A DNA stretch of 8,173 nt from an uncultured Oscillospiraceae bacterium (GTDB taxonomy: Bacteria; Bacillota; Clostridia; Oscillospirales; Oscillospiraceae), in assembly GCA_900756575.1 (NCBI GenBank), contig CAAEKQ010000020.1:1-8173 (forward strand), given 5' to 3'. Position 1 is the stretch's first letter; every line of letters starts with the position of its first letter. Below, piece by piece: positions 1 to 6,414 of the stretch. A model generated the notes under the pieces. It saw only the letters and a program-made list of their open reading frames with translations, did no database searches and was not told the DNA's origin. Made by a program: the position numbers and the translations under genes.

Positions 1-483
1 CCAAACCACGGTGGTGTAGCCGTCGGGCCGAAGCAGCAGACGGAAAAAGCCGTCTCGATCCGTACCCAGAATATCGCCGGACTTAGGTGGCATCCGATCC
101 TCCACCCCGGACGCTTCATACAGCCGGGAAAATCCGCAGCAGGCGCAATCGGCCCCGTGTTCCTCCAGCAGGGAAACCAGCGTGGAGAGATAGTTGGGGG
201 CAATTTCATCATCGGCGTCCAAAAATCCGATATAGTCGCCCTCTGCGGCCAAAAGTCCGCGATTTCGGGCGGAACTGACGCCGCCGTTGGGGCCGGTGAC
301 CAGTGTGATCCGACTGTCCTCCCGAGAAAGGCATTCCATCTGCTCCAGAGAGGAATCCGTAGAGCCGTCGTCGCTGAGAATCAGCTGAAAGTCCGTATAA
401 TCCTGAGCCAGGACAGAACGAACCAGGGGCGTAAGAAACGCCCCTGCATTGAAGACGGGAACAACGAGACTGACCATCCTCAT
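1..483 (-). CDS. Family 2 glycosyltransferase, partial (C-terminus beyond the window)
   Basis: The first 161 residues of a GT-A fold glycosyltransferase are present. They open MRMVSLVVPVFNAGAFL, the usual GT2 beta strand and nucleotide-binding start. DDGSTD follows at residues 38-43, then NGGVSSARNRG at 67-76, and the metal-binding DxD motif as FLDADD at 87-92. Family knowledge says it transfers a sugar from a nucleotide sugar to a growing glycan on the cytoplasmic membrane face; donor and acceptor cannot be read from the sequence. The ATG at 483 overlaps the TGA of the upstream tagD-like gene in ATGA, so translation is probably coupled. A second ATG two codons later is less likely because GAGG would abut it. 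The frame stays open to base 1 with no stop, so the gene continues off the left edge. It is the last visible gene of the polysaccharide operon. Confidence 0.93.
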   Translation of the reverse strand, partial: MRMVSLVVPVFNAGAFLTPLVRSVLAQDYTDFQLILSDDGSTDSSLEQMECLSREDSRITLVTGPNGGVSSARNRGLLAAEGDYIGFLDADDEIAPNYLSTLVSLLEEHGADCACCGFSRLYEASGVEDRMPPKSGDILGTDRDGFFRLLLRPDGYTTVVW

Positions 484-872
484 TCCCGTCCCAATTCCTT
501 TTTAATTTTCGTGGTGGAGATCTCCGGCGTGCGGGGCAGGTAGACCACCTGACACAGATCCTCCAGAAAATCGAACTTGCCCTTCCAATCGTCCCCCATC
601 ACAAAGGTGTCCACATGGTACAGGGGAATATCGGTGCGCTTTTGGTCCCAGTTCTCCTCGGGAATCACCAGATCCACATAGCGGATGGCCTCCAGGAGCT
701 TTTTCCGCTCCTCATAGGAGAAATAGCAGACCTTGTTCTTCTCTTTCAGGTTAAATTCATCGGTGGAAAGGGCGACAATCAGATAGTCCCCCAGCGCTTT
801 GGCCCGGCGGAGCAGGTTGATGTGGCCGTAATGCAGCAGGTCAAAGGTTCCATACGTGATAACTCGTTTCAT
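480..872 (-). CDS. tagD: Glycerol-3-phosphate cytidylyltransferase (TagD type)
   Basis: 130 residues, the usual length of TagD (about 129). This cytoplasmic enzyme makes CDP-glycerol from CTP and sn-glycerol-3-phosphate, the activated donor for teichoic acids and other phosphoglycerol-bearing glycans. The nucleotidyltransferase signature HYGH is at residues 14-17 after ITYGTFDLL, and the second signature RTPEISTTKIK is at 114-124. STDEFN (36-41), RYVDLVIPEENW (64-75) and FVMGDDWKGKFDFL (90-103) also follow the Bacillus enzyme closely, which favours glycerol phosphate over choline phosphate or ethanolamine phosphate as substrate. The ATG at 872 shares ATGA with the stop of the licD-like gene upstream, and its own stop overlaps the GT2 start in the same way. 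The product probably feeds the LicD-family protein encoded directly upstream; that link is inferred from gene order. Confidence 0.93.
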   Translation of the reverse strand: MKRVITYGTFDLLHYGHINLLRRAKALGDYLIVALSTDEFNLKEKNKVCYFSYEERKKLLEAIRYVDLVIPEENWDQKRTDIPLYHVDTFVMGDDWKGKFDFLEDLCQVVYLPRTPEISTTKIKKELGRE

Positions 873-1696
873 GGCGTGTCCTTTCCGGTAACGGTGCCGT
901 GTTTGTTTTGCTCATCCTTGGGCGGGGGCGTCATGTAGTCCCCGTACATCTGCCGGAGCACCGTGTCATAGTCAGCGGGGGCAGACAAGGATAGGGTTTC
1001 AAAGGGATATTCCGCAAGGCTGTCGTAGATGGACTTGGGGAACATCTCCCGGAATTTATAAGCGCCCATAAAATTGACCACTTGCCGGGCACCCTCGTAG
1101 GGGTACTTTTTCAGGCTCTTGTCAATGAGCGCCATGCGTTTCTGGGTGTTCAGCCGGGACTCCAGATGGAGATGCTTTCCGGCGGCAATCAAAATCCGCT
1201 CGTGCAGAGGACGGTGGGCCAGATTCACCGCGACTACCTGGGAAAACTGGCTGAATTTCAGCATCATCCGCAGGTACAGCAGACGGTATTTGTGGAAAAA
1301 GCAGCCTGCCTTGCTTTTGGGCATTCCGTCCAAGGGGAACAGGTCGATCCAGGCACTGCGGGTCTTGGCAATCTGCGCGGAGGTGTCGAGAATCTCAAAG
1401 CTGGGATCCACCACCTGGGCAGGGTAATAGGGCATATCCGGGTCTGTGGCAAAATGCCGGAGCACATAGCCCTGGGGCAGCTCCTGAGGAGCAACCTGCA
1501 AAAACGTCTCGTAATCGGACCGGCTCATGCCCAGATCCACGTCGTCGTCCCAGGGAATGAACCCCTGATGCCGGACGGCACCCAAAAAGGTTCCGCCCAT
1601 CATAAACACCGTCAAATGGTGTGTTTCACAAATGGAAAGCACTGCTTTCACCAGCTCCAGCTCACACAGCTGAAGCTCACGGAGCGTGTGATCCAA
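869..1696 (-). CDS. LicD family phosphotransferase
   Basis: 275 residues of the LicD/fukutin-related nucleotidyltransferase-like fold. The hallmark block lies at residues 34-56: GGTFLGAVRHQG, then FIPWDDDVDLGM with the acidic metal ligands DDDVD at 50-54. IDLFPLDG follows at 117-124, and the C-terminal family element at about 243-260 contains LRQMYGDYMTPPP. Known members move phosphocholine from CDP-choline (LicD) or ribitol phosphate from CDP-ribitol (fukutin, FKRP) onto glycans. The overlapping TagD-like gene makes CDP-glycerol the more likely donor here, which is an inference. The start is TTG at 1696, two bases after the stop of the DUF4422 gene; AGAGGGA sits 5 nt upstream, and the next in-frame ATG (residue 32) would remove the fold's first helix and strand. 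The 3' end overlaps tagD by ATGA. Confidence 0.92.
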   Translation of the reverse strand: MDHTLRELQLCELELVKAVLSICETHHLTVFMMGGTFLGAVRHQGFIPWDDDVDLGMSRSDYETFLQVAPQELPQGYVLRHFATDPDMPYYPAQVVDPSFEILDTSAQIAKTRSAWIDLFPLDGMPKSKAGCFFHKYRLLYLRMMLKFSQFSQVVAVNLAHRPLHERILIAAGKHLHLESRLNTQKRMALIDKSLKKYPYEGARQVVNFMGAYKFREMFPKSIYDSLAEYPFETLSLSAPADYDTVLRQMYGDYMTPPPKDEQNKHGTVTGKDTP

Positions 1697-1698
1697 GC

Positions 1699-2463
1699 CT
1701 ATCCCTCTTTCCCGGAAGTAAACTTCCGCTTTAAGAATGCGCCGCCTTTTTTCAGCCAGTTCTGGGACTCCATAAACATCACCGGAACCTCCCGGTAGGG
1801 GATCCCGTTGGCCTCCAGATAGATGTCCAGCATCCGCTCGGCCAGAAAGCCGAATACCCGGCGGTCATAGGCGCTGTAGCCGGAGATATCAATCTGGGCC
1901 TCCACCTGCCCGAGAATGTCAAACATCCACTGGCAGTAGCCGTCGAAGATATCCCGCTTCATGATGAACATATTGTAAATGTGCGTCCAGGTGCGATGGC
2001 GCATGGCCTCGGCGGCAGCCCGGTAATTCTCTCCCTGGGCAGAGACCAGCGAGATCATCAAATCCAGCGGCTCGGCAGGGTGGGCATGGACGTACTGATT
2101 ATAGGCGGTTTCGATGTAGTAATTCCGGCGCTTTGGCATCAGAACGTCGTAATTTTGAAGCAGCTGTTCCGCCTGGGCGGTGGTGAGAATGCAGTCCCAC
2201 TTATCCTTTCCGGATTTGCCCCGAAAATGGCGGCGGTAATGAGCCAGACCGATGTAGTCGGCGTTCAGGTTCTTCCATGCCCAATAGAGCCCGGTGAGCT
2301 CGCAATAGGTGGCGTTCTTTTCGGAGATGTTCTCGCCGGTGTTGTCCCCCTGAAAGCCCAGCTCCAGATCCTTCCCGGCTTTCCCCACGTGCAGGGGAAG
2401 ATACATGGGGTCGGTGGGCATCCGGTAGGCCTTATGGGCGGCAACGATGATCTGAATTTTCAT
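1699..2463 (-). CDS. DUF4422 domain protein, putative glycosyltransferase
   Basis: 254 residues covering one complete DUF4422 domain. The N-terminal strand KIQIIVAAHKAYRMP is typical, as are GDNTGENISEKNATYCELTG at about 39-58 and WAWKNLNADYIGLAHYRRHF at 61-80. The later blocks THIYNMFIMKRDIFDGYCQW (160-179) and RRVFGFLAERMLDIYL (201-216) also match the family. Members occur in capsule and exopolysaccharide clusters and are usually annotated as glycosyltransferases; the sugar specificity is not known here. No transmembrane segment or signal peptide is seen, so it should act at the cytoplasmic side. The ATG at 2463 has GAGGGAG about 7 nt upstream, and the gene starts 27 nt after the stop of the sugar transferase gene. 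The domain assignment is firm, the catalytic role less so. Confidence 0.9.
   Translation of the reverse strand: MKIQIIVAAHKAYRMPTDPMYLPLHVGKAGKDLELGFQGDNTGENISEKNATYCELTGLYWAWKNLNADYIGLAHYRRHFRGKSGKDKWDCILTTAQAEQLLQNYDVLMPKRRNYYIETAYNQYVHAHPAEPLDLMISLVSAQGENYRAAAEAMRHRTWTHIYNMFIMKRDIFDGYCQWMFDILGQVEAQIDISGYSAYDRRVFGFLAERMLDIYLEANGIPYREVPVMFMESQNWLKKGGAFLKRKFTSGKEG
1702..1708 (-). promoter_or_regulatory. Ribosome binding site deciding the licD TTG start
   Basis: AGAGGGA lies inside the last codons of the DUF4422 gene and ends 5 nt before the TTG at 1696. This supports TTG as the true start, since no ATG or GTG with a comparable site is near. Confidence 0.7.
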
Positions 2464-2490
2464 AGTATGCTCCCTCTATGGTGTCTGGAT

Positions 2491-3147
2491 TTATTTTGCG
2501 CCGTCCATACGAACCACGGCGCCAACCGTCCAGAATAGAATCTTGATATCCAGCCACAGGCTCCGCTGGCTGACGTACTGCAGCTCCAGGGCCTGTCTGC
2601 GTCCGTTTTCATAGGTGACGTTGCTGCGTCCGCTGACCTGCCACAGACCGGTCAGACCGGGCTTGCAGGACAGCAGCAGATTCCGCTTGTCACCGTAAAG
2701 CTCCGTCTCCTCCTGAAGTACAGGGCGGGGGCCCACCAGCGACAGGGTGCCGGAGAGAATGTTAAACAGCTGGGGAAGCTCGTCCAGGCTGGTTTTTCGG
2801 AGGAATGCACCGACCTTTGTGATTCGGGGATCGTGCTCCAGCTTAAAGTTCTTCTTATATTCCTCCAGCTCCTCCGGCGTGAGCATATCCTCCAGCCGGT
2901 CGGCATTCATGCGCATACTGCGGAATTTGTAGACGGTGATGGGCTTGCCGCCCCGTCCGACGCGCTGGGCCCGATAGAGAATGGGGCCCCGATCCTCCAG
3001 CCGAATGGCCAGGGCAATTACCAGAAGGATTGGCGACAGCACAATCACGGCCACCAGAGAAACCATCAGATCAAAGATCCGTTTGATGCATTCGTAAAAA
3101 GGCTTTTTATGAAATTCGCAGTCAGGCAAAAGTACCTCTGTATCCAA
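2491..3147 (-). CDS. Undecaprenyl-phosphate sugar phosphotransferase (bacterial sugar transferase family)
   Basis: About 218 residues, the size of the minimal monotopic phosphoglycosyltransferases (PglC/WcaJ C-terminal domain type). It should move a sugar-1-phosphate from a UDP-sugar to undecaprenyl phosphate, the first membrane step of polysaccharide repeat assembly. KRIFDLMVS leads into a hydrophobic re-entrant helix at about 24-49; then come YKFRSMRM (73-80), DPRITKVGAFLRKTSLDELP (106-125) with the catalytic Asp-Glu pair at 122-123, and SLVGPRP (136-142). There is no N-terminal four-helix extension of the large WbaP kind. The reported start is TTG at 3147, the first start after an in-frame TGA (3154-3156), with GGAG 10 nt upstream. 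A second TTG at 3129 has AGAGG at a better 5-nt spacing and is an equally good start. First gene of the polysaccharide operon. Confidence 0.93.
   Translation of the reverse strand: MDTEVLLPDCEFHKKPFYECIKRIFDLMVSLVAVIVLSPILLVIALAIRLEDRGPILYRAQRVGRGGKPITVYKFRSMRMNADRLEDMLTPEELEEYKKNFKLEHDPRITKVGAFLRKTSLDELPQLFNILSGTLSLVGPRPVLQEETELYGDKRNLLLSCKPGLTGLWQVSGRSNVTYENGRRQALELQYVSQRSLWLDIKILFWTVGAVVRMDGAK
3135..3139 (-). promoter_or_regulatory. Possible ribosome binding site for a second TTG start of the sugar transferase
   Basis: AGAGG is followed by 5 nt and then TTG at 3129-3127. It competes with the upstream TTG at 3147, whose GGAG (3158-3161) is 10 nt away. If used, the protein is six residues shorter and no conserved motif is lost. 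Confidence 0.4.
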
Positions 3148-3277
3148 GCTGCTTCAACTCCGTTTCGGTCCGTTCGGACTGCAAATGCGTCCGTCATGGA
3201 GCATGGTGCGCATAGGGGTAGCGCCGATGATGCGAGGGCTGCTCCGGGAGCGTCGTTTTATCTCAATATCTTGTGAA
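3148..3277 (-). other. Leader region of the polysaccharide operon
   Basis: About 125 nt of probable 5' untranslated RNA. It contains a 12-base perfect palindrome (GTCCGTTCGGAC, 3168-3179) and GCTCC-G-GGAGC (3241-3251); both have loops too small to fold as simple hairpins. An open frame on the minus strand could read 19 codons from ATG 3213 to TGA 3154-3156, ending just before the TTG of the sugar transferase, but no Shine-Dalgarno site precedes it. I recognise no riboswitch here, and no terminator follows tadA. Confidence 0.4.
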
Positions 3278-3309
3278 ATATTACCATAGAAACGGTAAAA
3301 TCCGCACAA
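3278..3309 (-). promoter_or_regulatory. Candidate promoter of the polysaccharide operon
   Basis: Read on the minus strand, TAATAT (3283-3278) is a good -10 box preceded directly by TGG, an extended -10 motif. The -35 is weak: TGCGGA at 17 nt, or TTGTGC at 20 nt spacing. Transcription would start near 3271 and give a leader of about 125 nt. An inverted repeat overlaps the -10 and spacer, so a repressor or activator may act here. Confidence 0.5.
3279..3300. repeat. Inverted repeat over the polysaccharide promoter (possible operator)
   Basis: The core is TTACC (3281-3285), an 8-nt spacer, then GGTAA (3294-3298). The outer bases extend it to ATATTACC / GGTAAAAT at 3278-3301, with seven of eight positions pairing. 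It lies between the -10 and the -35 of the candidate promoter, a usual place for a dimeric regulator. No such regulator is encoded in the window, and the spaced AT-rich arms could be chance. Confidence 0.35.
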
Positions 3310-3318
3310 GAGATTAAC

Positions 3319-3846
3319 CTACTTATCATATCCTGAAAGGGTCGACTTGTCAATATTTGCAGGGGTTTCGCCCGATTTTTTTCGAATCCGGAGACTGCGG
3401 AAAAAATCCCGCAGCAACCCCGCACACTCGGTCTCCATGACCCCGGAAATCACCTGAGGGTGATGGTTGTAGGGCATGGAAAACAGATCGGTGATGGAGC
3501 CTACGGAACCGGCCTTGGGGTCTTTGGCCCCATAGACCACCACGGGAATCCGGGCGTTGATGATCGCGCCGGCGCACATGGGGCAGGGCTCCAGGGTTAC
3601 ATACAGCCGGCACTGCCAGAGTCGCCAGCCGCCGAGATTGCGGCAGGCATCCTCAATGGCCATAAGCTCGGCATGACCCAGGGCGGTTTTTCCGGTTTCC
3701 CGGCGGTTGTAGCCCCGGCCGACAATTTCGCCGTCTTTTGTAATGACGCAGCCGATGGGAACCTCCCCCAGCGCGGCGGCCTGCTTGGCAAGCGCAATGG
3801 CTTCTGCCATGAACCGGATGTTCTCAGAGGTGAATTCTGGGGTCAT
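3319..3846 (-). CDS. tadA: tRNA-specific adenosine deaminase TadA
   Basis: 175 residues. It deaminates adenosine 34 of tRNA-Arg(ACG) to inosine in the cytoplasm so the tRNA can read several codons. The zinc site is complete: HAE at 58-60 (H58 ligand, E60 proton shuttle) and PCPMC at 87-91 (C88, C91). GEVPIGCVI (28-36), the ARIPVVVYGAKDPKAGSVGS block (98-117) and LRDFFRSLR (145-153) follow TadA rather than guanine or cytidine deaminases. The frame is open up to 4095, but the start is ATG at 3846: GGAGG lies 7 nt before it, homology begins there, and the longer frame is only the shadow of the overlapping gtrA-like gene. Start and upstream stop share ATGA. The C-terminal tail after residue 153 is basic and probably unstructured. 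Confidence 0.95.
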   Translation of the reverse strand: MTPEFTSENIRFMAEAIALAKQAAALGEVPIGCVITKDGEIVGRGYNRRETGKTALGHAELMAIEDACRNLGGWRLWQCRLYVTLEPCPMCAGAIINARIPVVVYGAKDPKAGSVGSITDLFSMPYNHHPQVISGVMETECAGLLRDFFRSLRIRKKSGETPANIDKSTLSGYDK

Positions 3847-4271
3847 GACTGCACCTCCCTGGGGCGAAATACGAGAAATTTGCTGAAAAAGTAGTTCAGC
3901 GCAATGACGATCACGGTGGTCAGCAGTTTTGCCGCGCCGCCCTGAATGCCCAAAAGGGGACGCTGAAAGCCTTTGCGAACCAGCGCGTCGGTGCCCCAGA
4001 CCTGTACCAGCAGTCCGGCCAGCCGTGCGGCGGTGAATTCCAAAAACTCCCGGAAAAACAGCGCCGGGCCTTCTTCTCCCCGGTGGAACACCCAATATTT
4101 ATTGGTGATAAAGGCAGCCACCAGCGCGGCAAGCCAACTCAGGGCATTGGCGAGCCGAATGCCCAGATGCCCTACCGTCAGGGCGTAGACCAAAACGTCG
4201 GCTGCCACGGCGGCGATGCCAAACAGCGCATAGCGGATGAACTCTTCCTGTCGTTTCAGAAGCTGTCCCAT
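3843..4271 (-). CDS. GtrA-like small membrane protein
   Basis: 142 residues with four predicted membrane helices, at about 12-31, 40-60, 78-96 and 112-133. The family motifs sit at the ends of helices two and four: NKYWVF (57-62) and NYFFSKFLVF (126-135). Relatives such as GtrA of phage serotype-conversion systems are thought to help flip undecaprenyl-phosphate-linked glucose, and others act in teichoic acid or arabinogalactan assembly. A lipid-linked sugar transport or support role is therefore likely, but the partner glycosyltransferase is not next to it here. The ATG at 4271 has a strong AGGAGG 7 nt upstream. It overlaps tadA by ATGA and could be read with the downstream polysaccharide genes. 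Confidence 0.9.
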   Translation of the reverse strand: MGQLLKRQEEFIRYALFGIAAVAADVLVYALTVGHLGIRLANALSWLAALVAAFITNKYWVFHRGEEGPALFFREFLEFTAARLAGLLVQVWGTDALVRKGFQRPLLGIQGGAAKLLTTVIVIALNYFFSKFLVFRPREVQS

Positions 4272-4295
4272 GGGATACCTCCTGTGTTGTGTGGT

Positions 4296-4319
4296 AATTC
4301 GCCGGTATCGGCGGGAATT
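4296..4319 (-). repeat. Hairpin in the gtrA leader
   Basis: AATT and CGCCG pair with CGGCG and AATT around a 4-nt loop, with a two-base bulge on one side. It would sit at the very 5' end of the predicted transcript, where such stems often protect mRNA. No T run follows, so it is not a terminator. Confidence 0.4.
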
Positions 4320-4329
4320 CTGCCCATAT

Positions 4330-4356
4330 ACTATACCAATTCCGAAAAAAAGTCAA
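4330..4356 (-). promoter_or_regulatory. Promoter of the gtrA-tadA unit
   Basis: On the minus strand TTGACT (4356-4351) is followed after 15 nt by TATAGT (4335-4330), which is preceded by TGG, an extended -10. The 15-nt spacing is short, but the extended -10 can compensate. Start of transcription would be near 4323, giving a leader of about 50 nt. Confidence 0.65.
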
Positions 4357-4423
4357 AAAGAACGTAAATTCTTTGTAAGGCTTTCGGACAAACGGGCGAA
4401 AATGGGAAAATTCCAGCCCCCCG

Positions 4424-4452
4424 TTGTAATTACCGGCGGAATGTGGTATGCT
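4424..4452 (+). promoter_or_regulatory. Promoter of the DUF2207-type gene
   Basis: TTGTAA (4424-4429), a 17-nt spacer and TATGCT (4447-4452), with TGG directly before the -10 as an extended element. Transcription would start near 4459, about 22 nt before the ATG, leaving room for little more than the ribosome site (GGAG at 4469-4472). Confidence 0.7.
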
Positions 4453-4480
4453 AACTACATTAATTTATGGAGTGTGACAG

Positions 4481-6172
4481 ATGAAAAAAGCGATTTTTTT
4501 TCTGTTTTTCATATGTCTTCTGATGACCAGCGCCTTTGCGGACTATCAGGTGGATCAGGCCACGGTGAATGCCGAGGTAAGCACCAATGGCCGCACCCAG
4601 GTGACCGCCACCTATCAGCTGACCTTTGACGGTGCGCAGGATCAGCTGACGGTTCCACTGCCCGACGGCAATATCAGCCGGGTATCGGCAGAGACCTATC
4701 GGTATCAGGTGGACAAAACCGACAGCGAGGTGAATGTGGTGCTGTCCGGCAGCTTTGCGGGCACCCAGACCGTTACGGTTTCTTACACGGTCAGCGATAC
4801 CTATACCACCGACTCCAATGGCGAGGGCGAGGTGTATCAGCTGGGACTGCTGAGCTCCCGGTGGGCGAGAGCGGTGGGGTCGTGCAGCTTTCAAGTTATT
4901 CTGCCCCAGCCCAGCGGAACCATGCCGGAAGATTACACCCTGACCCCGGCGGTGCTCAGCGGCTATTACGGGGAATTGGCGGAATCCGAGACCGGGGTGA
5001 ACCTGAACGGCACCATTGTCACGGGCACGGTGGAAAACCGCATGGCCTATGATTCGCTGACGGCGCAGGTGACGGTGCCGGTTGGGTACTTTTATGTGCG
5101 AACCTCTGCCATCGCCATGATCCATGTGACCTATCTGGCCATTGGTATGCTGGGGGTACTGTTTCTTTTGATGATTTTCTGGCGGCTTCGGCTTCGGACG
5201 CCACGGCAGAATCCTCAGCCCCGGCTGTTGACCCCGGGCGGACTGCTGCCCTGCCAGCTGCCGCAGATTCTCGACGGCGGCACCTGCGACATTGCGGTGC
5301 TGATTCTGGAATGGGCCAACCTGGGCTATCTCACCATTCAGCGCAGCAAAAAGGGCTATGTGGTGCTGACCCGGGCGATCCCCATGGGCACCGAACGGAG
5401 CAAGGCGGAGCGCAAGCTGTTTCAGCGGATTTTCTCCACGGGCTATCGGGTGGCGGCAACCCCGGGACGGTTTGCCGCAGCGGGGGCGCGATTCCGGACG
5501 GCATCCCGCCGGAGCCTGAACCATGTGATTTTCGATCCCAAGGGCGGCAATGTGGTGCTGGTGCAGATTCCCTGCCGGATTCTTCTGGCGGTGGGCGTTG
5601 GCTATCTGGCGCAGCAGATGCTGCCGGAGGACGGCGGATTTGTTGTACTGGCCGTGCTGGCCGGAATGGTGGGCTTCCTCTATAGCATTTATCTCCACAC
5701 GGCCCTTTCCCAGCGGGTGACGCTGAAGCGCAGCTCCCGAACCTACCGGATCACGATGGTGATCGCACTGGCACTGCTGGCGGTGGGCTTCCTGGGCGGT
5801 GCATTTTTGGAGATGCTCATCGGACTGTTTGCCTGCTGCTTCTCGGCGATTGCAACGTCGGTGGGCCCCCGGCGCAGTCAACGCGGGCAGGATCTGCTCA
5901 GTCAGGCCAAGGGCTGCCGGATGTTCTACTGTCGGGTGACCTGGCAGCGGCTGCAAATTCTCACAGGACGGAACAGCCGGTTTTTCCAGAGTCAGCTGCC
6001 CAAGGCGGCGGCATTGGGGGTGGACAAGCCCTTTGCCAAGCGCTTTGAACGGCTGCCGGTGCCCCGTCCGGAGTGGCTGGGGGGCAGAGGGCCTGCCAGC
6101 ACCACCGCTTCGGATTTGCAGCGGGAAACGGCACTGATTTTGAAGAGCCTGCGGGAATCTTTCCATTCATAG
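4481..6172 (+). CDS. DUF2207 domain-containing membrane protein
   Basis: 563 residues. A signal peptide covers about 1-20 (MKKA, hydrophobic core, cut near AFA-DY). A beta-rich extracellular domain follows at about 21-208, with the YQL...VPLPDG pattern of DUF2207. A membrane helix lies at about 212-234. The cytoplasmic part contains PQILDGGTCDIAVLILEWANLGYLTI (261-286), the conserved DUF2207 helix-turn segment, and RKLFQRIF (311-318). More membrane helices lie at about 356-378, 386-406 and 423-461. The tail ALGVDKPFAKRFERL (511-525) matches the family's ALGV...WAKRF element. The biochemical function is unknown; E. coli YciQ is a relative by architecture. The ATG has GGAG 8 nt upstream and its own promoter, and a terminator follows, so it is probably transcribed alone. 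The family call rests on motif memory. Confidence 0.85.
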   Translation: MKKAIFFLFFICLLMTSAFADYQVDQATVNAEVSTNGRTQVTATYQLTFDGAQDQLTVPLPDGNISRVSAETYRYQVDKTDSEVNVVLSGSFAGTQTVTVSYTVSDTYTTDSNGEGEVYQLGLLSSRWARAVGSCSFQVILPQPSGTMPEDYTLTPAVLSGYYGELAESETGVNLNGTIVTGTVENRMAYDSLTAQVTVPVGYFYVRTSAIAMIHVTYLAIGMLGVLFLLMIFWRLRLRTPRQNPQPRLLTPGGLLPCQLPQILDGGTCDIAVLILEWANLGYLTIQRSKKGYVVLTRAIPMGTERSKAERKLFQRIFSTGYRVAATPGRFAAAGARFRTASRRSLNHVIFDPKGGNVVLVQIPCRILLAVGVGYLAQQMLPEDGGFVVLAVLAGMVGFLYSIYLHTALSQRVTLKRSSRTYRITMVIALALLAVGFLGGAFLEMLIGLFACCFSAIATSVGPRRSQRGQDLLSQAKGCRMFYCRVTWQRLQILTGRNSRFFQSQLPKAAALGVDKPFAKRFERLPVPRPEWLGGRGPASTTASDLQRETALILKSLRESFHS

Positions 6173-6193
6173 GTACCGATATTGACTGAAATC

Positions 6194-6229
6194 AAGGGTC
6201 GCGGCAAAAAGCTCTGCCGCGACCCTTTT
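6194..6229 (+). terminator. Rho-independent terminator after the DUF2207-type gene
   Basis: A perfect 11-bp GC-rich stem (6196-6206 with 6215-6225), extended by two A-T pairs, closes an 8-nt loop and is followed by TTTT. It starts 21 nt after the stop codon. This is the clearest terminator in the window and separates the gene from murA. Confidence 0.93.
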
Positions 6230-6354
6230 ACAAGATGCTGTCAAAAAATGACGCTTAAATCTTCAACCACACAAAAAATGGACGAAAACTCAACAAAAAT
6301 ACGGGGATTTTCCCGGGTTTATGCGAGAAATCCGGCGTTTTTTCCCACGAATCC
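6230..6354. other. AT-rich intergenic stretch before murA
   Basis: The gap between the two genes is 312 nt. This part holds no gene I can support: a frame from 6182 to 6385 starts inside the terminator region, runs through the murA promoter and lacks a ribosome site. The sequence is A-rich with short runs of six A; a small inverted element (GGGGATTTTCCC, 6303-6314) is all the structure I see. Confidence 0.6.
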
Positions 6355-6383
6355 TTTACACGGAACATACTTTGTGTTATACT
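6355..6383 (+). promoter_or_regulatory. Main promoter of murA
   Basis: TTTACA (6355-6360), a 17-nt spacer and TATACT (6378-6383) match the vegetative sigma consensus closely, with TGT before the -10. Transcription would start near 6390, giving a leader of about 95 nt. Confidence 0.85.
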
Positions 6384-6414
6384 AGCGGCGCTGGACATAT
6401 TTATGTCAACAGGT

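Noticed and set aside
1082..1798. 238-codon open frame on the plus strand across licD and DUF4422
   Set aside because: It crosses the boundary of two well-supported minus-strand genes and shows no motif of its own.
1..3147. A phase-variable or horizontally acquired glycan island with flanking mobile elements
   Set aside because: No insertion sequence, integrase, long direct repeat or homopolymer tract in a coding region was seen, and base use looks like that of the neighbours.
3148..3277. Riboswitch or RNA thermometer in the polysaccharide leader
   Set aside because: The visible palindromes have loops of one or two bases, and no known riboswitch core or terminator is present.
3847..4095. 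N-terminal extension of tadA up to 4095
   Set aside because: This part is only the gtrA-like gene read in another frame (Arg/Gly-rich). TadA homology and a GGAGG site both begin at ATG 3846.
4460..6166. 568-codon open frame on the minus strand opposite the DUF2207-type gene
   Set aside because: It mirrors the real gene on the GC-rich opposite strand. The translation is Gln/His/Arg/Gly-rich with no domain, it lacks a ribosome site, and the plus-strand product has a signal peptide, membrane helices and family motifs.
6182..6385. 67-codon open frame between the DUF2207-type gene and murA
   Set aside because: It contains the terminator hairpin and the murA promoter and has no ribosome site.
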